64,000 bases of DNA from Cyanobacterium stanieri PCC 7202 (lineage in GTDB: Bacteria; Cyanobacteriota; Cyanobacteriia; Cyanobacteriales; Cyanobacteriaceae), in the NCBI GenBank assembly GCA_000317655.1, contig CP003940.1, forward strand, positions 2,365,547 through 2,429,546, written 5' to 3'. Below are positions 28,771 through 37,105 of the stretch, piece by piece. Each line of letters opens with the position of its first letter. Position 1 is the stretch's first letter. The position numbers were made by a program, and so were the translations under genes. Under the pieces are notes generated by a model. It was not told where the DNA came from and did not search any database. It saw only the letters and a list, made by a program, of their open reading frames with translations.

Positions 28771-30088
28771 GCAACTCTTGCGGGAAAGTTATGGTAAAAG
28801 TGTTGATATAGTCCTCAGAATTAGGAGATAAGATACTAGAAACCTCAATAGTACCATTTAAATTCTCTACCAATGACTTCACTAAAGCAAGTCCTAATCC
28901 TGTACCGCTATTGGTGACATTTTCAATTTTACTACCTTGATAAAAGGGATGAAAAATATTATTTTGCTCATCTGGACTAATTTCGGCTCCCATATTAGAC
29001 ACTTCCAAAATAAAGTGATCTTGTTCTCGTTCAATAATTAAATAAATAGTAGTGTTGGGGCTAGAAAATTTAATTCCATTAAAAATTAACTCCTTTAAAA
29101 TTAGATCTACACTATTTAAATCCGTTAACAAGAAGTCTAATTGAGAATTGATACTCAACTCAATATCATTATCACTCAAATCATCCTTAAAATGATCCTG
29201 AATATCTTGTAAAAAGGAAGGAAGATAAATTTTTTGAGGGCTGGTTTTCATCTCCTTTGATCTTAATTTTTGTATTGCCAAAAGATTGTCTACCAGATTA
29301 ATTTCCTTTTCGCATTCTTGTTCTAATATATTAATATATAACTCTAAAGATTCCTCTTCATTTCTTATTTTGAGCATTTTTATACCCGTTTTTAAATTAG
29401 ACAAAGGTGTTTTCAGGGCATCGCTCATACTAGCAATAAATTCGTCTTTTACTTTATTAGATTGCCTCAATTCTTCGAGGTGAAATCGCAGTTTATTAGA
29501 TAATTTTGCCTGAACATCAAGACTTAATTTTAACTGACTAGTACGCTCATCTACCAAAGATTGAATTTTACTAACGGTTTGTTGATTAATAATTTCTGTA
29601 CTAACTTGTTTGCCAATCCATTTAAAAGCCTCTATTTCTGAACAACTCCATTTTTTAGGAGTATAATTTTGTAAAATCAAATAACCTAAAATACCCGGCT
29701 GATATTTACTTTTTTGTTTTTTTAAATAAAGAGGTATAAATAATAAAGAATGAAGTTGGTGTAAATCAAAAATTTCGCTCCAATCTTCTCCCCGATGTAA
29801 GAGATTAATTTTTGCTTGAGAACTTAATTTGAGTAAATCAGGAGCCATACCCCAAGCATGGGAAATAAGAGGGGAGTGGGACAATTGAGTATATTTTCCC
29901 TCATAATCAGGATTATAGTGATTATTTTTATGACAATCAAAGACTTTTTCAATTGTCGCCGAGGGTATCTGTTGATTATCGTAATGGAATTTAATAATCT
30001 GATGATACTTGAATCGAACAATCGACAGTCTATCTAACTGGAGAACTTCAGCAGTTTTTATGAGATCCTGATCAAAAATAGCGTCCAT
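28757..30088 (-). CDS. degenerate sensor histidine kinase with GAF domain
   Basis: In this 443-residue protein a GAF-like domain covers about residues 20-175. A coiled coil and HisKA-like helix pair follow, then an HATPase fold. The H box reads FIASMSDALKTPLSNL, with D223 where the phospho-acceptor His is expected. The G1 box reads SNMGAEI (N365), where DxGxGI is usual. The N box (ELIFNGIKFS) and G2 (GTGLGLALVKSLVE) are still recognisable. It is therefore probably not an active autokinase; it could be a ligand sensor or a scaffold. It overlaps the start of the ABC1 kinase gene by 14 bp, which points to a joint role. No response regulator is nearby. Confidence 0.82.
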   Translation of the reverse strand: MDAIFDQDLIKTAEVLQLDRLSIVRFKYHQIIKFHYDNQQIPSATIEKVFDCHKNNHYNPDYEGKYTQLSHSPLISHAWGMAPDLLKLSSQAKINLLHRGEDWSEIFDLHQLHSLLFIPLYLKKQKSKYQPGILGYLILQNYTPKKWSCSEIEAFKWIGKQVSTEIINQQTVSKIQSLVDERTSQLKLSLDVQAKLSNKLRFHLEELRQSNKVKDEFIASMSDALKTPLSNLKTGIKMLKIRNEEESLELYINILEQECEKEINLVDNLLAIQKLRSKEMKTSPQKIYLPSFLQDIQDHFKDDLSDNDIELSINSQLDFLLTDLNSVDLILKELIFNGIKFSSPNTTIYLIIEREQDHFILEVSNMGAEISPDEQNNIFHPFYQGSKIENVTNSGTGLGLALVKSLVENLNGTIEVSSILSPNSEDYINTFTITFPQELHEVY

Positions 30089-30127
30089 TAAATTAGTATA
30101 ATTAGCAATTAATGGTTATTCACCATC

Positions 30128-30162
30128 ATAGTTGTTTGTCGTTACTTATGACAAACAACTAT
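30128..30162. repeat. perfect 13-bp inverted repeat
   Basis: ATAGTTGTTTGTC (30128-30140) and GACAAACAACTAT (30150-30162) are separated by 9 bases. It lies between the stop of the Cys-motif gene and the start of the histidine kinase gene, both minus strand. No T-run follows on either strand, so an operator or an RNA hairpin is as likely as a terminator. Confidence 0.5.
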
Positions 30163-30203
30163 AACAGTCATCTACAGTTTTCCCTTCAAGGAGATTTTTG
30201 TAT

Positions 30204-31151
30204 CTAGTTAGAAGATAATTGAGGTTTTCCCGTATCAAAGTTTTTGGGTTTATTATTTCTGCCCCGAGGTACAGGTTTTATACGAGGACAAGCATAGGGA
30301 ATTACTTTCTGTATTTTCAGGGTATCTCCTTCTCGGCGACAAATTAATTTATAGACATAGCCACTCCAGAGTTTCTTGTTTTTTAACCAATCATAAGTAT
30401 TATTAAAGGTGTATTTAAATTTTTTAATAAAGCCTGTTTCTCTGGCTTGTTGACGCACTTCTTTTAAGCCCATGGAACGTTGGACTGTTAAGTTCTTTTG
30501 TACTGTCCATACTCCTGTAAATTCCCATGTTTCCCAGCCTCTTTCATTGGTTGGCATATCCAAATCCCAAGCGACAATCTGAAAAGCAACTAATTTATTG
30601 TCTTTCATTTTGGGATAACCCCTGAACCAATGAGCCCCTAAAACTCCTTCCCGATTGTAGGCTAACCATTTCAGTCTGGCATCTTTAAAACTGGCTTCTA
30701 AGACACAACCATCGGGCAAAATCAGATTGTGACAACCATCCTCCTCGGCTGGGGGTACTAATATACCATGTACCTCGGCGATCGCCTGATGACAACCATT
30801 ACCTGCTAAAATTTTATAACGTTTACGATCTGGAGAAAAGTTTTTCTCTTTGTTATGAATAGCTTTTTCGCTGATTTCGTGATTAGAAGCTGAATTTTCT
30901 TTTAGCTTAATATGAGGTAAGGGTTTATGGGAGGAATCTTCCTTCTTTTTGGCATCTTCAATTGCCTTAGAAGAAGGGCAACAAAGACGACAGGGAATGC
31001 CATCATTTTCTAAAGCCATAGAAAAAGAATCCATCTTTTGCCATCCCTCCATTTCTGGTTTGCAATGGCGACATTCACTACTGTGAATTTTATTGCTAGG
31101 GGATAAATAGTAAATTTTTTCTTGAGAGTTGGGGGAGTTTTCTAATGCCAT
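30204..31151 (-). CDS. hypothetical protein with N-terminal Ada-like zinc motif
   Basis: In this 315-residue soluble protein the N terminus has YYLSPSNKIHSSECRHC and then IPCRLCCPS. These are cysteine pairs spaced like the small metal-binding domain found at the start of Ada-type proteins and nucleases (SxxCR...PCxxC). A polar linker follows, about 65-105. The conserved-looking remainder has GNGCHQAIAEVHGILVPP, DGCHNLILPDGCVLEASF and WLAYNREGVLGAHWFRGYP. The C terminus is very basic (PRIKPVPRGRNNKPKN). I do not recognise the main domain. Zinc binding is inference. It precedes the histidine kinase gene by 115 bp on the same strand. Confidence 0.6.
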   Translation of the reverse strand: MALENSPNSQEKIYYLSPSNKIHSSECRHCKPEMEGWQKMDSFSMALENDGIPCRLCCPSSKAIEDAKKKEDSSHKPLPHIKLKENSASNHEISEKAIHNKEKNFSPDRKRYKILAGNGCHQAIAEVHGILVPPAEEDGCHNLILPDGCVLEASFKDARLKWLAYNREGVLGAHWFRGYPKMKDNKLVAFQIVAWDLDMPTNERGWETWEFTGVWTVQKNLTVQRSMGLKEVRQQARETGFIKKFKYTFNNTYDWLKNKKLWSGYVYKLICRREGDTLKIQKVIPYACPRIKPVPRGRNNKPKNFDTGKPQLSSN

Positions 31152-31213
31152 TGACTTTTATGGGGAAAATAGTCTTGTCAAAAAGTTATCACATTTTTGT
31201 ATTTTTTCTTTTT

Positions 31214-31399
31214 TCAATTCTTATTTTTTAATATTGGTAAATGTTGCCCACGGAAAATTTCTTCACTAGCTTCCCCTAAACTTTCCATTATCTCTCCCAC
31301 TTCACGACTAATGGTGATTCCCAATAAAATCGGAGGAGTCAATAAACCCATACCAATCTCGAGAAGAAAAGAATTGTCTTTTTTATCTTTGTTATTCAT
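31214..31399 (-). CDS. small conserved-type protein, unknown function
   Basis: The 61-codon frame begins MNNKDKKDNSFLLEIGMGLL, continues with a hydrophobic PPILLGITISREVGEIME helix and ends ASEEIFRGQHLPILKNKN. The alternation of a polar start, one amphipathic/hydrophobic helix and an FRGxxLPxL tail resembles short cyanobacterial conserved proteins, and frames overlapping it look worse. It sits between the Cys-motif gene and the AI-2E transporter; the rest of this 440-bp gap is AT-rich and featureless. Confidence 0.5.
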   Translation of the reverse strand: MNNKDKKDNSFLLEIGMGLLTPPILLGITISREVGEIMESLGEASEEIFRGQHLPILKNKN

Positions 31400-31594
31400 A
31401 ATTAATATTTTATTACTCAGAACGTTTTACAATTATTCTACGATGAACGACTATCTGACGATGTATCATTGTTAAAGTTAGTATCTTCAATCATAACCAA
31501 TGTTTACAACAAGACAAAATTAATTAGTAATTAAATTTCATCATTTGAAATCTGCTGCTTTAAATATTTTTACTATTTATTACGAATAAAACTC

Positions 31595-32611
31595 ATGAAT
31601 TTTGGTCAATCTATAGGATTTTTAGTTTTTTTAATTTCCCTTTATGTAGTTTGGCAAATTAGGCAACTAATCTTATTAATTTTTATGGCAATGATTTTTG
31701 CTGTTGCCTTTAATAGATTAGTAAGATTTCTCTTGAGTTTTAACTTTAGTCGTAAATATGCCACTTTATTTGTTTCTGTATTAAGTTTAATTATAATTAA
31801 TATTTTAGTGGTGGTAATTCTTCCTCCTTTTGTGGAACAATTTCAGTTACTAATCAATAGCTTACCAAGGGTGTGGGAAGCCATTAATCCTACTTTAGAA
31901 GAATTTTATTCTAATTATTTAGAAGGAACCTTTTTTATTCCGAGTTTTAATGATATTATCAGTAACTATTCAAGTTTAGGTAGTGATTTAGTAAATAACT
32001 TTTTAGTGGTTTTTTCTAATGTGGTGGCAGTCACATTACAAATCTTATTTGTTGTGTTTTTAACAGTCGTTTTTTTACTTAATCCTCGTCGCTACCGTCA
32101 TTATTGCCTCAAACTTTTTCCTTCTTTTTATCGTCGTCGTGCTGCGGAAATTTTTGATAAAAGCGAAGTTGCTATCGTGAGTTGGCTCAATGGTATTTTA
32201 ATTAATTGTTTATTTATTGGTAGCTTAAGTGGTATTGGTTTATTGGTATTTCAGGTAAAGTTGGTATTAGTTCATGCACTTTTAGCTGGTTTGTTAAATT
32301 TTATTCCCAACATAGGCCCTGCCATTAGTGTCGTTTTTCCTGTAATGATTGCTTTGCTTGATTCTCCGTGGAAAATTGTCGCCATTTTAATTTGGTATTT
32401 TATTATTCAAAATATAGAGAGTTACTGGCTGACTCCCAAGGTGATGGCACATAAGGTTTCTTTGTTACCCGCTGTAACCCTTTTTGCCCAAATCTTTTTT
32501 GCCCAAGCCTTTGGGGTAATTGGTTTATTACTTGCTTTGCCTTTGACTGTGGTGGTTAAAACTTGGGTAGATGAGTTACTTTTTAAGGATATTTTGGATC
32601 GATGGGTATAA
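31595..32611 (+). CDS. AI-2E family (PerM/YdiK-type) membrane transporter
   Basis: This 338-residue inner membrane protein has about seven to eight helices. It starts SIGFLVFLISLYVVWQIRQLILLIFMAMIFAVAFNRLV, has a less hydrophobic middle loop with VEQFQLLINSLPRVWEAIN, and a conserved C-terminal half with LLNFIPNIGPAISVVFPVMIAL, IIQNIESYWLTPKVMAHKVSLLP and GVIGLLLALPLTVVVKTWV. These are standard landmarks of the UPF0118/AI-2E exporter family. The family includes autoinducer-2 exporters and ion antiporters; the substrate here is unknown. It ends 7 bp from a convergent permease gene. Confidence 0.9.
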   Translation: MNFGQSIGFLVFLISLYVVWQIRQLILLIFMAMIFAVAFNRLVRFLLSFNFSRKYATLFVSVLSLIIINILVVVILPPFVEQFQLLINSLPRVWEAINPTLEEFYSNYLEGTFFIPSFNDIISNYSSLGSDLVNNFLVVFSNVVAVTLQILFVVFLTVVFLLNPRRYRHYCLKLFPSFYRRRAAEIFDKSEVAIVSWLNGILINCLFIGSLSGIGLLVFQVKLVLVHALLAGLLNFIPNIGPAISVVFPVMIALLDSPWKIVAILIWYFIIQNIESYWLTPKVMAHKVSLLPAVTLFAQIFFAQAFGVIGLLLALPLTVVVKTWVDELLFKDILDRWV

Positions 32612-32617
32612 AATCAA

Positions 32618-33622
32618 TTATTCCAAGTTTTCTAACTTAATACGAGGATCAACTACTTTTAATAATAGATCAGCCATCAAATTACCCACAATTAACATTG
32701 TTGCCCCCATCATTAAACTAGCCATAACTAAATATAAATCTTGGGCTTGAACTGCTTGTAGAATTAATCTACCCAATCCTGGCCAATTAAAGAAAAATTC
32801 GGCAATAAATGCTCCACTCAACAAACTTGCAAATTCAAAACCTAATAAGGTGATGAGGGGATTAATGGCATTGCGTAAGGCATGAACGTATAAAACTCTA
32901 TTTTCAGGGAGTCCTTTTGCTCTTGCGGTTTGGATATAATCTTGTCTGAGTACATCTAATAATTGTCCTCTGGTTAATCGTTGTAAACCTGCAAAGCTGG
33001 TAATACTTAGGGCGATGGTGGGTAATATCATGTGCCAGACAATGTCTAAAACCCTACCGAGGGGGGATAATTGATTATGATTGATGCTTGTCATACCACC
33101 TACGGGAAATAGGGGGGATAAATTTTGAGCTACGACTAATAAAATTAGGGCGGTGATGAAACTGGGAAATCCTTGTCCAAAATAACTAACTACCCTTAAT
33201 GTTTTGTCAATAGTTTTATTTTGATTTACGGCACTAATAATCCCAAGGGGAAGGGCGATCGCCCATGTTACTATAATAGATGAAATAGCTAAGAGTAGAG
33301 TAGCGGGAATACGCTCAAGAATAAGAGAAGAAACCGAGCGAGAATAGACAAAACTTTCCCCAAAATCAAACCTCGTAATGACTTGGCGAAACCATAATAA
33401 ATATTGTTGTAGAGGTGGTTTATCTAATCCAAAACGAATCTGTAAATCTTCAATGGTTTCTGGTGAAATAGTCGGGTTTTGGCGTAAATTATCAAGATAG
33501 TCTCCCGGTGCTAACTGAATGATGACAAAACTAAGCATCGAAGCTAACAAAAGAGTTAGTAAGCCTTGGGATAATCTTTTAATAACATAGATTACGTTGT
33601 CATTGAAGAAAAAACTTTTCAC
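32618..33622 (-). CDS. ABC transporter permease, OppB/DppB family
   Basis: This 334-residue inner membrane permease has six helices. The N-terminal RLSQGLLTLLLASMLSFVIIQLAPGD and the EAA-like loop LDVLRQDYIQTARAKGLPENRVLYVHALRNAINPLITLLG are diagnostic for the peptide/nickel importer permease family, as is the C-terminal AEFFFNWPGLGRLILQAVQAQD. The partner permease (OppC-like), ATPases and binding protein are not in the window. In cyanobacteria these genes are often scattered, so the lone position is not by itself a sign of decay. The exact substrate is unknown. Confidence 0.93.
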   Translation of the reverse strand: MKSFFFNDNVIYVIKRLSQGLLTLLLASMLSFVIIQLAPGDYLDNLRQNPTISPETIEDLQIRFGLDKPPLQQYLLWFRQVITRFDFGESFVYSRSVSSLILERIPATLLLAISSIIVTWAIALPLGIISAVNQNKTIDKTLRVVSYFGQGFPSFITALILLVVAQNLSPLFPVGGMTSINHNQLSPLGRVLDIVWHMILPTIALSITSFAGLQRLTRGQLLDVLRQDYIQTARAKGLPENRVLYVHALRNAINPLITLLGFEFASLLSGAFIAEFFFNWPGLGRLILQAVQAQDLYLVMASLMMGATMLIVGNLMADLLLKVVDPRIKLENLE

Positions 33623-33661
33623 AGGTGGTATTGTGTCAGGGAAAACTTAGATTAATCACAT

Positions 33662-33880
33662 TTAGGTTAACACTTCTACTCCATGACAGGCAACAGTCAT
33701 CATTCTAGTTGGTTTTTGTGACTCAGAAAATTTATTTTTTTGGATACAGTTGATACACTTAAGAATATGATCGTTACAATAAAAAAATCGCACTATTCTA
33801 TTTCCATTAATTTTCCAAGAACAATTACAAATTAATCCATATAACCTACCATAAATAAACACTATGGCACTGACAAGCAA
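33662..33880 (-). CDS. possible small cysteine-rich protein
   Basis: The 72-codon minus-strand frame contains CNCSWKINGNRIVRFFYCNDHILKCINC and ends TRMMTVACHGVEVLT. The paired Cys spacing (CxC, CxxxxxxCxxC) and a final Cys-His suggest a metal-binding fold. The start is unclear: the annotated codon overlaps the first bases of the divergent exosortase gene, and a GTG six codons later is an alternative. I do not know the family; it could be a chance frame. Confidence 0.3.
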   Translation of the reverse strand: MLVSAIVFIYGRLYGLICNCSWKINGNRIVRFFYCNDHILKCINCIQKNKFSESQKPTRMMTVACHGVEVLT

Positions 33881-34790
33881 TAAAAAAATAACCCTTAATG
33901 AAAAAACAATATCCTACATCATACTTTTATTTTTATGCTTAATCTATCTCCCTTTAATATGGCATTGGTATGATGGTTGGCTAAACAAAACCATTGGCAT
34001 TGAGCATGAATATTTTAGTCATGGGGTGATTGGCATCCCCTTTGCCTTTTATTTATGTTGGTTGGATCGCAAAAAATGGCATAATTTACCTGATTTATTT
34101 CGTCCAGAAGGTTTTTTTCCCCTTACCATGGGTGGTATTTTTTACCTCTCAGGGGTGCCAGAGTTTGTTAACCTTTCCTTTCCCCTCGTATTACTGGGAA
34201 TATGTTATTTCTTGAAAGGTAAGGCAGGTTTGAAATTATTTTGGTTTCCTTTTGTATTAATTATTCTTGCTACTCCTAACTCTATCCCATATCTGATTAC
34301 ACCCTATACCCTTTGGTTACAAAGATTTATTGCTAGTCTTTCAGGATTTTTACTATTTCATCTCGGTTTTGATGTCAGTGTCAATGGGATTTATATTTCT
34401 GTAAATGGTCGTTTGGTAGAAGTTGCTCCTTATTGTGCTGGTTTAAAGATGCTTTTTACCAGTTTATATGTTTCTCTTATTTTACTTTATTGGCGAGAGG
34501 TTTTGGGCGATCGCACCCGCTCTTTATGTTTAATCATAGGGGCAGTATTTATCAGTGTCATAGGGAATGTATTTCGTAATGCAATCTTGGCATTTTTCCA
34601 TGGAGCAAGACAAGATAATCTTTTTGTCTGGTTTCATGATGACTGGGGTGGAAGTCTTTATTCGACTTTGATGTTGGCTTGTATTTTTGGTTTGCTTTTA
34701 TACATAGAAAAATGGGATTTTAATGAAGTTTCGCCAGAAAAGTCAGAATCTCTTAATACTCAAGAAGACGATTTTAATTTTAAATTTTAG
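33864..34790 (+). CDS. cyanoexosortase (B-type)
   Basis: This 308-residue inner membrane transpeptidase-like protein belongs to the exosortase family, which processes PEP-CTERM-type sorting signals and is linked to exopolysaccharide production. About eight helices are visible. The proposed catalytic residues are present: C191 in VAPYCAGLKML, R238 in GNVFRNAILAFFHG and H258 in FVWFHDDWGG. The EHEYFSHGVIGIPFAFYL segment near the N terminus is also typical. The downstream gene fits the partner seen next to cyanoexosortase B, which is why the B type is proposed. No substrate with a PEP-CTERM tail occurs in the window. Confidence 0.88.
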   Translation: MALTSNKKITLNEKTISYIILLFLCLIYLPLIWHWYDGWLNKTIGIEHEYFSHGVIGIPFAFYLCWLDRKKWHNLPDLFRPEGFFPLTMGGIFYLSGVPEFVNLSFPLVLLGICYFLKGKAGLKLFWFPFVLIILATPNSIPYLITPYTLWLQRFIASLSGFLLFHLGFDVSVNGIYISVNGRLVEVAPYCAGLKMLFTSLYVSLILLYWREVLGDRTRSLCLIIGAVFISVIGNVFRNAILAFFHGARQDNLFVWFHDDWGGSLYSTLMLACIFGLLLYIEKWDFNEVSPEKSESLNTQEDDFNFKF

Positions 34791-34848
34791 TAATTATTTT
34801 ATTAAACCTAATTTTTGTTGATAAAGCAGAGGAGAAAATAACCAAAAA

Positions 34849-35751
34849 ATGACTGACAAAAAAAGAAAAATCCCCTCCTCTTATTTATGGCTCATGGTTA
34901 TCCTTCTTTTATTAACAATAATAGGAGTTTTTCCAGGTTATCTTCGGGGCGGAAATTGGGAATGGAGTCAGGAAAATCAGCCCAGTAATATGAGACTGAT
35001 TAACAGATTAAGAAATGAACCAATATTAGTAGAAAATTGGCAACTATCAGAAAGGCATAGACTCAGATTGAGCGGAAAAACTTGGTATTGGCAGAGGATG
35101 GAACAAAATGGACAACAAATGAGTTTATTAATTCACCCTCAACCATATTACAAAGATAAACCTAGTGTAGAATGGACTGATTTACAAGGATTAAATGTTC
35201 ATGGCTCTTTTTGTTTACAAACCATCTCGGAAACATTATCCTTATCTCCTGCGGAACTAGAAATAGAATCCTCTGCGGAAACTATCGCTGATTTAATAAG
35301 TCAAAAAGACGTTTCTAGGGATACATTAAATTCCATTTTAGAGTCCTTACCACCATCTTGCTCCCGTGCTTTTACCATTAGAAATATAGATAATCAAGAG
35401 GTAATTATTCCCCTTGTAGACGCTCAAGATTGGTCTACGGATTCTCAAAACATTATTACGTTTGAAACCGAAAATAATACAAACATAACGGCTCTTTTTG
35501 AGAGAGGATGGAATCAAAATAACACCGTTGCGATGGTCAACTGGTATGCCTGGCAAGATGGGGGGCATTATAAGCCCTCTCGTTGGTTTCTTCGTGATTT
35601 ACAAAGTCAAATTAGGGGCGATCGCACTGGATGGGTGGCGATAAGTTTAAGACTATATATAAGCCCCCTAGAAGAAATACAATCAAGAGAAGAAGAAATA
35701 ACAATCATTGCTCAAAAAGTGCAAAAACAAATTATGGAAAAAATTAATTAA
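34849..35751 (+). CDS. cyanoexosortase B system-associated protein
   Basis: This 300-residue protein has one N-terminal membrane helix (YLWLMVILLLLTIIGVFPGYL) and a soluble, presumably periplasmic, domain with WQLSERHRLRLSGKTWYWQRME, HPQPYYKDKPSVEWTDLQG and WYAWQDGGHYKPSRWFLRDLQSQ. This small set of cyanobacterial proteins is found directly after exosortase genes, resembling the EpsI-like partner. There is a good ribosome site (AGAGGAG) about 12 bases before the ATG. It lies 58 bp after the exosortase. The function is inferred from the pairing. Confidence 0.8.
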   Translation: MTDKKRKIPSSYLWLMVILLLLTIIGVFPGYLRGGNWEWSQENQPSNMRLINRLRNEPILVENWQLSERHRLRLSGKTWYWQRMEQNGQQMSLLIHPQPYYKDKPSVEWTDLQGLNVHGSFCLQTISETLSLSPAELEIESSAETIADLISQKDVSRDTLNSILESLPPSCSRAFTIRNIDNQEVIIPLVDAQDWSTDSQNIITFETENNTNITALFERGWNQNNTVAMVNWYAWQDGGHYKPSRWFLRDLQSQIRGDRTGWVAISLRLYISPLEEIQSREEEITIIAQKVQKQIMEKIN

Positions 35752-35838
35752 CCGAAGAAAAATAAACCGCTTATAACAAAAACTTTAACAAGAATAAATT
35801 TAATGGCTCACTGATTTTCTAAAAATGATTAAAACCGT

Positions 35839-35844
35839 TATAAT
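35839..35844 (+). promoter_or_regulatory. -10 promoter candidate before the polysaccharide export gene
   Basis: TATAAT lies 29 bp before the ATG at 35873, in the 121-bp spacer after the exosortase pair. The -35 region is poor, so this is tentative. Confidence 0.35.
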
Positions 35845-35872
35845 CTGAAAATAAAAATTATTTAAGATCACA

Positions 35873-37066
35873 ATGACTAATAAGTTTCATCCCCTCAAAA
35901 TAATCTTATTGCCCTATCTAGTCGTGATTCTTATGCCCCAGGGAATTGCTTGGTCACAGAATAGCTCATCATCAGAAAATCAAACTCCCCTACAACCCCT
36001 ACTGCCCACCCTACAAACCGATGAACCATCAAACTTTCCCTCCGTGCCTAGGGGTTATGAACCAAGACCATTTGAAGAAAGAAACGCTCAACATCTTAAT
36101 GATTATCGTCTTGACTTTGGAGACAGCATAAACGTTTCCGTGGCAAGATTTCCCGAGTTTAACTTTTCAGGCACCTTAGATGCCCAAGGAAACGTGGTCG
36201 TCCCCATTCTTGGACGTATTTCCCTCCGAGGCTTAACCACCGAAGAAGTAGAAAACAAAATTAGTTTTGAATTAGCAAATCGTTATCTACGAGAACCACC
36301 CCAAGTATTAGCAGTATTAGCAGGACAAAGACCATTCAATTTAACCGTTATCGGAGAAGTAACCAGACCGGGTTATTATACCGTCAGTGATGGTATACCC
36401 ATGAGTTCCCTGTTAACCCTAGCAGGAGGCACCACCGATAAAGCAGATATTCGCTCTATTTTAATTCGTCGTCGTCTTGCCGATGAAACCATTGTCGAAG
36501 AAAAACTAGACCTATATCGACCCCTAATAGAAGGTACATCAGAGCCAAGAATTCGCCTCCAACCCGGAGACACAGTGATCGTTTCCTCCCTCGAAGTAGG
36601 ACAAGATCAAGACTATGATCGCTTTTTCATCTCCCGTACTAACGTACCTCAACCCCTGATTAGAGTAAGGGTTGTCGCCCCCACGGGAGCAGCAGGGGCG
36701 ACCCTAAGAAATATCAACATTCCCAATGGCAGTACCTTCCTTGATGCGGTGGCACTATTACCAGAATTTATACCCCTTGTTACTAATAATGAAGTAACCC
36801 TAATGCGATTTGACCCCGAATTAGGAGAAGTGGTTAGTCAATCGATTAATGTCCGTCAAACCCTGCAAGGGGGAGATATGGCTCAAAATGTTCCCCTACG
36901 GGAAGATGATGTTATTGTGGTTAGTCGTACCCTCTTAGGTCGTATTTTGGGCGGTATTAGAGTTATCACCCAACCCATCAGAGACATTTTCGGTTTTACC
37001 AATTTTATTCAAGATACAATTGATGGTCGACTTTTTGACCGTCGTAATAATAATTTTCGCTTTTAA
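35873..37066 (+). CDS. polysaccharide export outer membrane protein (Wza-like)
   Basis: The 397-residue exported protein has a signal peptide, IILLPYLVVILMPQGIAWSQ. The Poly_export domain starts YRLDFGDSINVSVARFPEFNFSGTLD with VPILGRISLRGLTTEEVENKI. At least two SLBB-type modules follow (FNLTVIGEVTRPGYYTVS and the later RVRVVAPTGAAGATLRNINIPNG). It forms the periplasm/outer membrane channel for capsule or exopolysaccharide, working with the Wzc-like protein encoded 40 bp downstream. The fixed neighbourhood with an exosortase supports an EPS secretion role. Confidence 0.92.
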   Translation: MTNKFHPLKIILLPYLVVILMPQGIAWSQNSSSSENQTPLQPLLPTLQTDEPSNFPSVPRGYEPRPFEERNAQHLNDYRLDFGDSINVSVARFPEFNFSGTLDAQGNVVVPILGRISLRGLTTEEVENKISFELANRYLREPPQVLAVLAGQRPFNLTVIGEVTRPGYYTVSDGIPMSSLLTLAGGTTDKADIRSILIRRRLADETIVEEKLDLYRPLIEGTSEPRIRLQPGDTVIVSSLEVGQDQDYDRFFISRTNVPQPLIRVRVVAPTGAAGATLRNINIPNGSTFLDAVALLPEFIPLVTNNEVTLMRFDPELGEVVSQSINVRQTLQGGDMAQNVPLREDDVIVVSRTLLGRILGGIRVITQPIRDIFGFTNFIQDTIDGRLFDRRNNNFRF

Positions 37067-37105
37067 TCAACCAACCTTATACATAATTACTAATTACAAT
37101 TTTTT

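Noticed and set aside
32618-33622. Lone Opp/Dpp permease as a decayed operon
   Set aside because: The gene is intact, and cyanobacterial peptide-transporter genes are often dispersed, so isolation is not evidence of decay.
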